55,781 nucleotides of DNA from Bacteroidaceae bacterium (GCA_017521285.1 JAFXDG010000048.1:1-55781); one strand, 5' to 3'; counted from the stretch's first letter, positions 43,151 to 51,454 are shown. Translations and numbers: made by a program. Notes: a model not told the origin generated them from the sequence alone.

Positions 43151-45964
43151 ATGCCAATAATGACATCATATAACAAGCATATATTTTTGCCCATTTTGTC
43201 ACTCATCGTCCTTCTGATAGCTACGTCAGGAGCCGGCGCCCGAGTGCGCAACGACGAGTATGGAAAGCTATACACGGCCTTGCGTGCAGAAGAGGACTCA
43301 CTGGCAAACGCAAATTTACTTGTTGACGGAGACACCCTACAGATTTCAGGCGATTCACTGACGGCTGCATTGGCCGATACATTAGTGACAGACTCGACCA
43401 GCGGTCAGAAAGAGGACGTGCTGGATGCTCCGGTAGCCTATCAGGCCGACGACTCGTTGGTGTGGATTGTGGCCGATGCCAAAGCCTACCTGTACAAGAA
43501 CAGTAAAGTGGACTACCAGAAAATCGGACTTACGGCCGAACAGATTACCGTAGATATTGACACAAAGACGGTGTATGCCCATGGCGTAAAGGATTCGACA
43601 GGCAAAGAGACGGGAAAGCCCATCTTCAAAGACGGTGACACACCCTACGAGAGCGACACGATGAGTTACAATTTCAAATCGCGCAAGGGATACATCAGCA
43701 ACGTAATCACAGAGCAAGGCGAAGGCTACATGACCAGCAAATATGCGAAAAAGGGTGCTGATGACGCTTTCTATGGAGGCGACGGAAAATACACCACCTG
43801 TGACAACCACGAGCATCCCCACTTCTACCTGGCACTGACACGTGCCAAGATGCGTCCGGGAAAGAATGTCGTATTCGGCCCTGCCTATCTGGTGGTAGAA
43901 GATGTGCCTCTTCCGTTGGCCATCCCCTTCGGATTTTTCCCCTTCAGTAATAGCGACTATGCATCAGGCTTCATCATGCCGACGTATGGTGACGAAACGG
44001 AACGCGGATTCTACCTGCGCGACGGAGGTTATTACTTCGCCATCAGTGACTATATGGACCTGAAGCTGACGGGTGAAATCTTCACCAAAGGATCGTGGGG
44101 ATTGAACGCCAGTTCGAGCTACAACAAGCGCTACAAGTTCTCCGGAGCCATCAACCTGAGCACCCTTACCACCAAATTGGGTGAAAAGAACATGCCCGAC
44201 TATTCAGTAAGCAAGGACTTCAAGGTGCAATGGACCCACCGCCAAGACGCGAAAGCAAGTCCGAACAGCACCTTCTCGGCCAGTGTGAACTATGCCACCA
44301 GCAGCTATGAAAAGAGCAATCTGAATAGCCAGTACAACTTGGCACTGAGTAGTCAGAGTACGCGTACGTCAAGTGTGAGCTACTCGCGCACCTTCCCCGA
44401 CATAGGCCTTACCCTCTCGGGTACATTCAACATCGCCCAAAATGTGCGCGATAGCAGCCTTTCGGTATCTTTCCCCGACCTGAACATATCACTGAGCCGC
44501 CTCTATCCCTTCAAACGGAAGAAAAAAGCAGGCAAGGAGCGCTGGTACGAAAAGATTTCGCTCAGCTATAGCGGTTATCTGAAGAACAGCATCCAATCCA
44601 AGGAAGACGAAATCATGAAGACAAGCATCATCAAGGATTGGAGCAATGGTATGCAACACCGCATCCCCATCAGTGCGACGTTCAACCTGTTCAAATACAT
44701 CAACCTGACCGCTGCCGTCAACTACACCGAACGTTGGTACACCTATCGCCAGAAAAAGGAATGGGACGAGGAATTGCAGGCCGCCGTCACCGACACCATC
44801 TATGGCTTCAACCGTGTCTATAACTACGACATGAGTCTCTCGATGAACACCAAACTCTACGGTTTCTACAAACCGTCGAAAGCTATCTTCGGCGACAAGA
44901 TTGATGCCGTGCGCCACGTGATGACTCCATCTGTCAGCTTCAGCATGGCTCCCGACTTCGGTGCATACAAATATGGATATTATGATTCATACAGCTACTA
45001 CGATGCCAAGGGCGAACTGGTAACTCAGGAGTATTCCCCCTACCAGGGAGCCGTATTCGGTGTGCCGGGCAAGGGGAAGACTGGTAGCGTCAGCTTCTCG
45101 GTATCGAACAACATTGAAATGAAAATCAATACCGACAAGGACTCTACGGGCGTGAAGAAAATAAGCATCATCGACGATTTGGGAGCCAGCATTTCCTATA
45201 ACCTTGCAGCACAACGCCAACCTTGGAGTAACCTGAACCTGCGATTGCGATTGAAATTGGGCAAGAATAAAACGTTCAACCTGAACGGAGTATTTGCCAC
45301 ATACGCCTATGAATTCAACGACAAGGGTCAAGTGGTTGTAGGCGACCGCACCGAATGGTCTTACGGACGCTTCGGACGCTTCCAAGGCATGAGCAACGGA
45401 TTCTCGTACACATTCAACAATGAGACATTCAAGAAATTATTCGGCCCCAAGGAAGACAAGGACAAAGACAACACTGAGGGAGAAGAAGACGAAGAAAACA
45501 ACGACAATTTGAACTCTGACGAAAGAGGTCAAAACAAGCAGACAGAAAAGAAAACCGAAAAAGCTGAAATAGACCCCGACGGATATATGGCCTTCAAGAT
45601 TCCTTGGTCACTCAACGTGTCATGGAACTATACGATTGCGGAAGATCGCACAAAGGATATCAATATCAAGACGATGCGCTATCCGTTCTCGTTCAGCCAC
45701 CGTATGAATGTGTCGGGAAGCATCAAGCCCTCAAACAATTGGAACATTTCGTTCACTTCGGGCTATGACTTTGACTACAAGAAGATTGCGGCCACCACCG
45801 TAAACATCAGTCGCGACCTGCATTGCTTCTCCATGTCATGCGGAATCATCCTTGCCCCCTACACCAGCTACAACTTCAGCATCAGTGCCAATAGCAGTAT
45901 GTTGGCCGATGCACTCAAGTATGACAAGCGAAGCAGCTACAGTAGCAACATCGACTGGTACTAA
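43151..45964 (+). CDS. lptD: LPS-assembly outer-membrane protein LptD (Bacteroidetes type)
   Basis: 937 residues. A signal segment (LPILSLIVLLIATSGAGA) is followed by an OstA/LptA-like jellyroll (about 105-235: DAKAYLYKNSKVDYQKIGLTAEQITVDI, GYISNVITEQGEGYMTSKYAKK, YTTCDNHEHPHFYLALTRAKM). A long C-terminal beta-barrel follows, with aromatic-rich strands ending SSNIDWY. An acidic linker (about 770-815) interrupts the barrel, probably as a surface or periplasmic loop. The protein inserts LPS into the outer leaflet. Its last 4 nt overlap the end of the convergent NigD-like gene. Confidence 0.9.
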   Translation: MPIMTSYNKHIFLPILSLIVLLIATSGAGARVRNDEYGKLYTALRAEEDSLANANLLVDGDTLQISGDSLTAALADTLVTDSTSGQKEDVLDAPVAYQADDSLVWIVADAKAYLYKNSKVDYQKIGLTAEQITVDIDTKTVYAHGVKDSTGKETGKPIFKDGDTPYESDTMSYNFKSRKGYISNVITEQGEGYMTSKYAKKGADDAFYGGDGKYTTCDNHEHPHFYLALTRAKMRPGKNVVFGPAYLVVEDVPLPLAIPFGFFPFSNSDYASGFIMPTYGDETERGFYLRDGGYYFAISDYMDLKLTGEIFTKGSWGLNASSSYNKRYKFSGAINLSTLTTKLGEKNMPDYSVSKDFKVQWTHRQDAKASPNSTFSASVNYATSSYEKSNLNSQYNLALSSQSTRTSSVSYSRTFPDIGLTLSGTFNIAQNVRDSSLSVSFPDLNISLSRLYPFKRKKKAGKERWYEKISLSYSGYLKNSIQSKEDEIMKTSIIKDWSNGMQHRIPISATFNLFKYINLTAAVNYTERWYTYRQKKEWDEELQAAVTDTIYGFNRVYNYDMSLSMNTKLYGFYKPSKAIFGDKIDAVRHVMTPSVSFSMAPDFGAYKYGYYDSYSYYDAKGELVTQEYSPYQGAVFGVPGKGKTGSVSFSVSNNIEMKINTDKDSTGVKKISIIDDLGASISYNLAAQRQPWSNLNLRLRLKLGKNKTFNLNGVFATYAYEFNDKGQVVVGDRTEWSYGRFGRFQGMSNGFSYTFNNETFKKLFGPKEDKDKDNTEGEEDEENNDNLNSDERGQNKQTEKKTEKAEIDPDGYMAFKIPWSLNVSWNYTIAEDRTKDINIKTMRYPFSFSHRMNVSGSIKPSNNWNISFTSGYDFDYKKIAATTVNISRDLHCFSMSCGIILAPYTSYNFSISANSSMLADALKYDKRSSYSSNIDWY

Positions 45965-46629
45965 TACTCCCTTGCCCATTGTTGCCAACCGGCAGAGGTT
46001 GGGATGCTGAAGAGAATGGAGTCGCCCGAAGCAAGACGCGAAGCATACGGTGACAAAGGTAAAGAGAGGTAAGCCTTCTGGGTATAAGCCGGCAAATCGC
46101 CATCCGCATCATGATAGAGGCGCACATGCAATGTGTGAACTCCGGTAGAAGAAGTGGTAAGGCTATCTTCCACAAAGCGGAAAACATGTCGCCCATTCTG
46201 AGCCTTTACGAGCAATACCATATTGAGGTAATTTCCTCCCCTCCAAATGCTTTGCATCTCTACGGCATCAGCCTTTATACCATCGGGGAAAGCATTCAAA
46301 GGCTCAGCATAAGGAGCCGGTATGGCTTGAAGAGAATAGATTTTCACCCCTCCATCAACAAGTTCATAGCGCGAAAGAGTGCGGTAAATGGTATCTGACT
46401 TAACTCCTTCAGCTATCAATTCAGACGTATTGACAATAGCCAGATTCTCCCCCTTATCCGTGTGGATGTGGGTGAACGCTCCCGAAGCATCCGTAACCAC
46501 ATCGGCAAACTCACTCAACAACGGGGGATAAACATAACCATCCTCGTCGTCAGAGCAGGAAATAAAGCCCGCCGACAACGTCAGCAGGCCTATTATACCT
46601 TTGAAAATATATCGTCCGGCCTTGTTCAT
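45961..46629 (-). CDS. NigD-like lipoprotein
   Basis: 222 residues with lipobox FISC followed by SDDEDGYVYPPL. The N-terminal part (TDASGAFTHIHTDKGENLAIVNTSEL ... DTIYRTLSRYEL) and the C-terminal beta domain (VEMQSIWRGGNYLNMVLLVKAQNGRHVFRFVED) match the two-part NigD family. That family is named from the nigrescin locus of Prevotella, but most genomic members have no known role. It is coupled to the acyltransferase through a TGATG overlap and overlaps lptD by 4 nt tail to tail. Confidence 0.8.
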   Translation of the reverse strand: MNKAGRYIFKGIIGLLTLSAGFISCSDDEDGYVYPPLLSEFADVVTDASGAFTHIHTDKGENLAIVNTSELIAEGVKSDTIYRTLSRYELVDGGVKIYSLQAIPAPYAEPLNAFPDGIKADAVEMQSIWRGGNYLNMVLLVKAQNGRHVFRFVEDSLTTSSTGVHTLHVRLYHDADGDLPAYTQKAYLSLPLSPYASRLASGDSILFSIPTSAGWQQWAREY

Positions 46630-47879
46630 CAGTCGATATTCATTGCTTTCAAATAGTTTTTCACAGGGTTGGCATACATGGCCAACATCTTTTCACACAA
46701 GAAGGCTTCATCCTTATCCGGAAGGTCAATCTTAGCCAATTGCCCGGCAATATATTGTTCGAAGACGGTTTTCTCCTCGGATGAATACTTGTCGGCAAAG
46801 CGATTCTCACCCGTCAACCAATCGTATGCCACATAGCTACCTGGATAGAAACGGTAATTGGCATGTATCTGCTGGTCAATCATGGCACTGATAGCGGAAA
46901 ATATATCTGTCTTGGGCATGGAAGGATCCAGTGCGTCCAACTTGTCGTTGATACACGGAGTCAGTTGGAAATGGATGCGCCCCTTGCGTCCGAAGATACC
47001 CGTCTGCATATTCAACAGGTCATCTTCACGACTCTTCTTGAAATCAGGTATATCGCGTTTCTGCTGATACTCCTTTGCTTTCAGATAATCACACGGGTCA
47101 TATTCATACGAAATGGCTGCAGGCGATATGTTCAATCCTTTCAAGCGTTCAACGATGGAGCCTTCGCCACCCATAGCCATCATCTTCAGCACACTATCCT
47201 GCGTGCGGTCGTCCGAATCCTTGGCACGTCCCTCGCGTTGGGCAATCCAGATGTTTTCCTTCTTCTCGTCGATAGCAAAGTGCATGTAGCGCGACATGCG
47301 GGCCGAAGCCTCCAACATCTGACGCATGGTGAGAGCACGTTGCACGATGAACGACTTGTTGATGCGCACCAGTTTCTTTATCCACGGGAAGATGAGCAGG
47401 TTGTCACCAATGGCGATCTCTACGGTATTTTGCCCATTATCGACCAAAAGGACAGAGAGCAAAGCCGAGTCAAGTACAATATCGCGATGGTTGGTAATGA
47501 ACGTGTGCGGACAATTGTCACCTTGAATGGCCGAGCAATCGATACTCATACCATCGCTACACTTCTTCACCAGATTGTGGAGGAAGGGATAGCAGAAGGC
47601 CTTTTGAAACTCCAGATTGGTTTTGCATTGGCGCATCTGCATGGCTATGGCCTCGAAAGGAATGCCGGGCATTACCTTCTCTATAACACGACGGAAAGCC
47701 TCATCGGCAATCAGTTCTTCATATACGGCAGGAAGTTCCTCAGGGGAATAAGGCCGTATGTCGTCGAATTCAGCGGGAATGGGAGACCCACTAACGGACC
47801 CTCCAATTGGTGACTCTCCCCCTTGCCCCTCCCTGTGAGGGAGGGAAGTAGATTGTTTTGAATCTCCTGTATTATTCAT
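46629..47879 (-). CDS. acyltransferase (PlsC/glycerol-acyltransferase-like)
   Basis: 416 residues. The catalytic H-x4-D motif is read in TNHRDIVLDSALL (NHRDIVLD), followed by acceptor-binding segments AREGRAKDSDDRTQ and NISPAAISYEYDPCDYLKA. These are features of the 1-acylglycerol-phosphate acyltransferase superfamily; the long sequence resembles a Bacteroidales group with unspecified acceptor. Residues 9-26 (STSLPHREGQGGESP region) are encoded by a bracketing-element copy ahead of the conserved start IPAEFDDIRPY. No in-frame ATG lies between, so this peptide is translated. Confidence 0.8.
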   Translation of the reverse strand: MNNTGDSKQSTSLPHREGQGGESPIGGSVSGSPIPAEFDDIRPYSPEELPAVYEELIADEAFRRVIEKVMPGIPFEAIAMQMRQCKTNLEFQKAFCYPFLHNLVKKCSDGMSIDCSAIQGDNCPHTFITNHRDIVLDSALLSVLLVDNGQNTVEIAIGDNLLIFPWIKKLVRINKSFIVQRALTMRQMLEASARMSRYMHFAIDEKKENIWIAQREGRAKDSDDRTQDSVLKMMAMGGEGSIVERLKGLNISPAAISYEYDPCDYLKAKEYQQKRDIPDFKKSREDDLLNMQTGIFGRKGRIHFQLTPCINDKLDALDPSMPKTDIFSAISAMIDQQIHANYRFYPGSYVAYDWLTGENRFADKYSSEEKTVFEQYIAGQLAKIDLPDKDEAFLCEKMLAMYANPVKNYLKAMNID

Positions 47880-47981
47880 AATCAGATTGATTTTTATTCT
47901 TTATAATGTTGTCTTGGGAATAAAGTCAACTTAAACTATTCACTCCCTTCCCTCACAGGAGGGGTAAGGGGGAGAGTCCCC
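47810..47981. repeat. inverted pair of the bracketing element between ddl and the acyltransferase gene
   Basis: Copy 47810-47855 lies inside the acyltransferase N-terminus. Copy 47936-47981 forms the ddl C-terminus (LGTLPLTPPVREGSE) and its TAG stop. They are near reverse complements separated by about 80 nt that hold the acyltransferase start at 47879. Confidence 0.85.
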
Positions 47982-49012
47982 AATTTATCTTCAATAATCT
48001 CAGTCATCACATCCTTGATGTCCAATCCGGCGGCACGCACCTGTTGGGGGATGAAACTAGTAGCGGTCATACCAGGAGTGGTGTTCACCTCCAAGAGGTT
48101 GATTTTAGTACCTTCGGTGATGAAGTAATCGATGCGGATGATGCCTTGTGCACCGATGATGTCGTAAACGGCAGAGGTCAACGCCCACACACGGTTGCGC
48201 ACTTCATCGGGGATACGGGCAGGGGTAATCTCTTCCACCTGACCATTGTACTTGGCATCGTAGTCGAAGTACTCGTTGTGGCTCACCACTTCGGTGATGG
48301 GGAGCACCACATTCTTGCCTTTCACCTTATAACACCCGCAAGAGATTTCTGTTCCGTCGAGGAAAGCCTCAATCACCACCTCATCGGCCTCTTCAAAGGC
48401 TTTGGCAATGGCAGGTTGGATGTCTTCAGGAGTTTTCACCTTGGTCACTCCGAAGCTGCTTCCTCCCAAACTGGGTTTCACAAAACAGGGAAGGCCAATC
48501 TTCTCCACCACATCGGAATCAGAGATTGTCTGCCCCTTGCGAAGCATCAGCGACTCGGCCACACGCACACCGAAGCCTTTCAAGTACTGGTTGCAGGCAA
48601 ACTTGTTGTAGGTGAGCGATGCGGCAAACACCCCACAACATGAATAGGGAATACCCAACATGTCGAAGTAACCCTGCAAACGTCCGTCCTCACCAGGTGT
48701 GCCATGGATGGTGATGTAGGCAAAGTCGAACTTCACCTTCTGGCCATCGAGCACAAAGCTGAAATCGTTGCGGTCGATGGGCAATTCGGTGCCATCAGTC
48801 AGTTGCACGTGCCAATCATTGCCGTGCATCACTACTATATATAAGGTGTATTTCTCCTTGTCGATAAACGAATAGATGCCTTGCGCACTACGCAAAGAGA
48901 CTTGGTACTCCGAGGTGTCGCCTCCGGCAACGATAGCGATGATGTGACTCTCCCCCACCTTCTCCCTGTGAGGGAGGGGAGTTGAATGATTTGTGTCCTT
49001 TATACTGTTCAT
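47936..49012 (-). CDS. ddl: D-alanine--D-alanine ligase
   Basis: 358 residues, ATP-grasp fold: AIVAGGDTSEYQVSLRSAQG near the N-terminus, HGTPGEDGRLQGYFDMLGIPYSC (substrate loop), KPSLGGSSFGVTKV, GTEISCGCYK and LLEVNTTPGMTATSFIPQQ. It makes the D-Ala-D-Ala used by MurF (gene at 12.9 kb). Both ends are altered by bracketing-element copies: the N-terminus carries STPLPHREKVGES before the first conserved strand, and the C-terminus ends in LPLTPPVREGSE. A GTG codon inside the N-terminal element could be an alternative start. Confidence 0.95.
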   Translation of the reverse strand: MNSIKDTNHSTPLPHREKVGESHIIAIVAGGDTSEYQVSLRSAQGIYSFIDKEKYTLYIVVMHGNDWHVQLTDGTELPIDRNDFSFVLDGQKVKFDFAYITIHGTPGEDGRLQGYFDMLGIPYSCCGVFAASLTYNKFACNQYLKGFGVRVAESLMLRKGQTISDSDVVEKIGLPCFVKPSLGGSSFGVTKVKTPEDIQPAIAKAFEEADEVVIEAFLDGTEISCGCYKVKGKNVVLPITEVVSHNEYFDYDAKYNGQVEEITPARIPDEVRNRVWALTSAVYDIIGAQGIIRIDYFITEGTKINLLEVNTTPGMTATSFIPQQVRAAGLDIKDVMTEIIEDKLGTLPLTPPVREGSE

Positions 49013-49297
49013 ATTCTATTTAAGTTTCGCAAGCTCAACTTTCTGGAGTTCAGGAGTACAGAAGTTTCCGCTTCGCTCAGGAGTTACAGACAATAGATTT
49101 GACCGTCATGTTAAGTATAGTCGAAACTATCGTCTGAACTTCTGTAACTACAGAACTCCTGCAACTTCTTATACTTGCGAAAGTTGAATATTCTATATCT
49201 TGTTCCTTTTCTACATCTTAATAATTTCTTTATGATAAGAATCAGTCGAGGCTATTCACTCCCCTCCCTCACAGGGAGGGGTAAGGGAGAGGGTCTG
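48944..49297. repeat. inverted pair of the bracketing element between rluD and ddl, enclosing a MITE-like repeat
   Basis: Copy 48944-48990 is in the ddl N-terminus; copy 49255-49297 makes the rluD C-terminus (TLSLTPPCEGGE) with its TGA stop. The 264 nt between them contain the ddl start (49012) and MITE copy 3 (49022-49188). Confidence 0.85.
49022..49188. mobile_element. MITE-like repeat (TTTCGCAAG family), copy 3
   Basis: It begins AAGTTTCGCAAGCTCAACTTT and ends ACTTGCGAAAGTTGAA, with internal inverted arms CAGGAGTTACAGAC and GTCTGAACTTCTG. It lies in the intergenic space between rluD and ddl, nested within a bracketing pair. Confidence 0.75.
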
Positions 49298-50353
49298 CTG
49301 GGTCCACCTTCTCCAACGCTCTATCAATTGCGTCATATCCTCGGGCAATTCGGTGGTGAAGAACATCTCCTCACCCGTGCGGGGATGCACAAAGCCAAGT
49401 GTGCGGGCATGAAGGGCCTGACGCGGACAAATGTCGAAGCAATTGTGTACAAACTGCTTGTATTTGGCAAAGTGAGTGCCCTTCAGTATTTCGTTTCCTC
49501 CATAGCGCTCGTCATTGAAGAGGATGTGGCCGATGTGCTTCATGTGCACACGTATCTGGTGTGTGCGTCCCGTCTCCAACCGGCACTCTACGAGGGTGAC
49601 ATAACCGAAACGCTCCAACACCTTGTAGTGGGTGACAGCATGTTTTCCAATCTCAGGATCACTGAAAACAGCCATCTGCATACGGTCCTTCGGATGGCGG
49701 GCAATGTTCCCCTCAATTCTTCCCGTGTCTTCCAAAAAGTTTCCCCAGACGAGGGCGTTATATTGGCGTTTTGTTGTCTTGTTGAAGAACTGAAGTCCCA
49801 GGTGTGTCTTGGCATCGGGTGTCTTGGCCACAACGAGCAAGCCCGACGTGTCTTTGTCGATACGATGCACAAGGCCCACTTGCGGGTCGTTGGGGTCGTA
49901 CTCAGGGTTGTCCCTCAGGTGCCAGGCAATGGCGTTCACCAAAGTGCCATGATAGTTTCCACATCCAGGATGCACCACCAATCCGGCCGGCTTGTTGATA
50001 ACCATCAGGTCTTCATCCTCATACACCACATCGAGGGGGATGTCCTCGGGGATGATGTCGTTGTCGTATCGCGGACGATCCATCATCACGGTGATAACCT
50101 CGCAAGGCTTCACCTTGTAGCTGCTCTTCACAGGTTTGCCATTGGCCATCACATACCCCATATCTGCCGCCCGCTGGATGCGGTTGCGCGAAGAGTTCAC
50201 AATGCGTTCGCCCAAGAACTTGTCCACCCGCATAGGTGTCTGCCCCTTATCGACAACCACCCGGAAGTGTTCGTGCAACTCGCCACTCTCCTGCCCCACC
50301 GGCTCTATGTCGTCCAACTCATCGGGCAGGATGTCTTCCGCTTCGTCTATCAT
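49256..50353 (-). CDS. rluD: RluD-type 23S rRNA pseudouridine synthase
   Basis: 365 residues. An S4 RNA-binding domain lies at about 40-100 (MRVDKFLGERIVNSSRNRIQRAADMGYVMANG), then the pseudouridine-synthase domain with the catalytic HRIDKDTSG motif (Asp156) and GRTHQIRVH. RluD modifies helix 69 of 23S rRNA. The final 12 residues (TLSLTPPCEGGE) come from a bracketing element that supplies the stop codon. It follows the PASTA gene by 41 nt. Confidence 0.9.
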   Translation of the reverse strand: MIDEAEDILPDELDDIEPVGQESGELHEHFRVVVDKGQTPMRVDKFLGERIVNSSRNRIQRAADMGYVMANGKPVKSSYKVKPCEVITVMMDRPRYDNDIIPEDIPLDVVYEDEDLMVINKPAGLVVHPGCGNYHGTLVNAIAWHLRDNPEYDPNDPQVGLVHRIDKDTSGLLVVAKTPDAKTHLGLQFFNKTTKRQYNALVWGNFLEDTGRIEGNIARHPKDRMQMAVFSDPEIGKHAVTHYKVLERFGYVTLVECRLETGRTHQIRVHMKHIGHILFNDERYGGNEILKGTHFAKYKQFVHNCFDICPRQALHARTLGFVHPRTGEEMFFTTELPEDMTQLIERWRRWTQQTLSLTPPCEGGE

Positions 50354-50394
50354 CTTCCTATACCTATTAATATATAATATATGTACGCACCGGG

Positions 50395-51048
50395 TTACTC
50401 AAACCACGAATCGTCCACCACCGTAGCCTCTTCGCTCTGGAAATTGCGTGACCCTCCCGACAAGCTGTCGCCCATCATCTCTTCCATGAACATATATTCG
50501 CCTCCACCGACTTCCAGCACCAACGTTGCACCCAAGGGCACTTCATCGCCATTCTTCAGCGACGCACCCTTGTACTTGATGCCGTATATCCAGTCTTGTT
50601 CACCTTCAATGGTGTCGTTTTCGGCCAACACGAATCCCATGGCCTTCAATTTGGCTTCTGCTTCGCGGAGCGAACTATTGTCTATCAGGTCGGGGATGAC
50701 CCGCATAGGCGGGCGGTTGGTGTTCACGGTGAGATACACCGAACGTCCCTCCTTCACCACCGAACCCTGTGCAGGGGTCATATCAAGGATAATGCCTCCG
50801 GGTTTCGACGGATTATAGGTTGAGTCGGACACTACGGGCGTCAACGTATGCTTGCGCAACAAAGCCTCCGCTTCGTCCCATTGCAGACCTATCACTTCGG
50901 GCACGGTCACGGCCACATCATGGTCGGTATAGTGGTCGAGCCACTTGAACACGCCCCACACCAATCCTACGGCCACAATAGCCATGGCCAACAGGTTGCC
51001 CCAAAAGAAGAAGTTCTTCTTGATGGAAAAGAATTCTTTTATCGTCAT
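50395..51048 (-). CDS. membrane-anchored protein with PASTA domains
   Basis: 217 residues: one N-terminal membrane helix (about 14-36), then about three PASTA repeats (VTVPEVIGLQWDEAEALLRKHTLTPVV; MRVIPDLIDNSSLREAEAKLKAMGFVL; GAS-rich third unit). PASTA domains bind peptidoglycan fragments. No kinase domain is attached, and the neighbours rluD and ddl suggest a cell-wall-linked role, as in other Bacteroidales. The protein is probably periplasmic, anchored in the inner membrane. Confidence 0.85.
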   Translation of the reverse strand: MTIKEFFSIKKNFFFWGNLLAMAIVAVGLVWGVFKWLDHYTDHDVAVTVPEVIGLQWDEAEALLRKHTLTPVVSDSTYNPSKPGGIILDMTPAQGSVVKEGRSVYLTVNTNRPPMRVIPDLIDNSSLREAEAKLKAMGFVLAENDTIEGEQDWIYGIKYKGASLKNGDEVPLGATLVLEVGGGEYMFMEEMMGDSLSGGSRNFQSEEATVVDDSWFE

Positions 51049-51072
51049 TTCTCTATTCTTTTGTCAGTCACT

Positions 51073-51160
51073 GAGCCTACATCAGTCGAAGACTGAACCA
51101 ACATCAGCCCAAGACTAAGCCTACCTTAACCCTGGCTTAAGGTAACCTTAACCCAAGGCT
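51073..51160. repeat. 22-bp tandem array (4 units) in the leader of the PASTA gene
   Basis: Units start at 51073, 51095, 51117 and 51139, each exactly 22 bp, with degenerate palindromic content such as CCTTAACCCTGGCTTAAGG. They lie between the putative promoter (51201-51229) and the PASTA start (51048), so they would be transcribed as 5' leader. Confidence 0.75.
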
Positions 51161-51200
51161 GATGCAGGCGGGGATAAAACCCACGTTTCTCTTCTGCCTG

Positions 51201-51229
51201 CAAATATACAAAAAAATAAAAGAAGCAAA
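51201..51229 (-). promoter_or_regulatory. promoter of the PASTA-rluD-ddl operon
   Basis: The minus strand shows TTTG (51229-51226) and TATATTTG (51208-51201), separated by 17 bp, a little short of the usual 19-21. It overlaps the T-run of the rpmH terminator. The implied leader is about 145 nt. Confidence 0.5.
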
Positions 51230-51258
51230 GGCATCTGCATAGAAAACCTTTACTTCTT
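51220..51258 (-). terminator. rho-independent terminator of rpmH
   Basis: On the minus strand AAGAAGTAAAGG and CCTTTGCTTCTT pair (11 of 12) across a loop of about 15 nt and are followed by TTATTTTTTT. Confidence 0.85.
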
Positions 51259-51289
51259 CTTATTAATCCTTCGTACTATGTCCGCAAGA

Positions 51290-51454
51290 TTACTTCTTGG
51301 TAGTACCGTTGAACTCGTCAGAAACGGTCAACTTCTTACGACCCTTTGCGCGACGTGCAGCCAATACTCGGCGACCATTAGCGGTAGCCATTCTCTCACG
51401 GAAACCGTGTTTGTTCTTTCTCTTTCTGTTTGAGGGTTGGAATGTTCTTTTCAT
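51290..51454 (-). CDS. rpmH: 50S ribosomal protein L34
   Basis: 54 residues, highly basic: [21 protein letters not shown] followed by [21 protein letters not shown], the L34 signature, with a short extra tail ([12 protein letters not shown]). The usual L34 is 44-52 residues, so the tail is slightly long, as in Bacteroidetes. It is divergent from efp, with a -7 box at 51502-51509, and ends in its own terminator. Confidence 0.97.
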   Translation of the reverse strand: MKRTFQPSNRKRKNKHGFRERMATANGRRVLAARRAKGRKKLTVSDEFNGTTKK

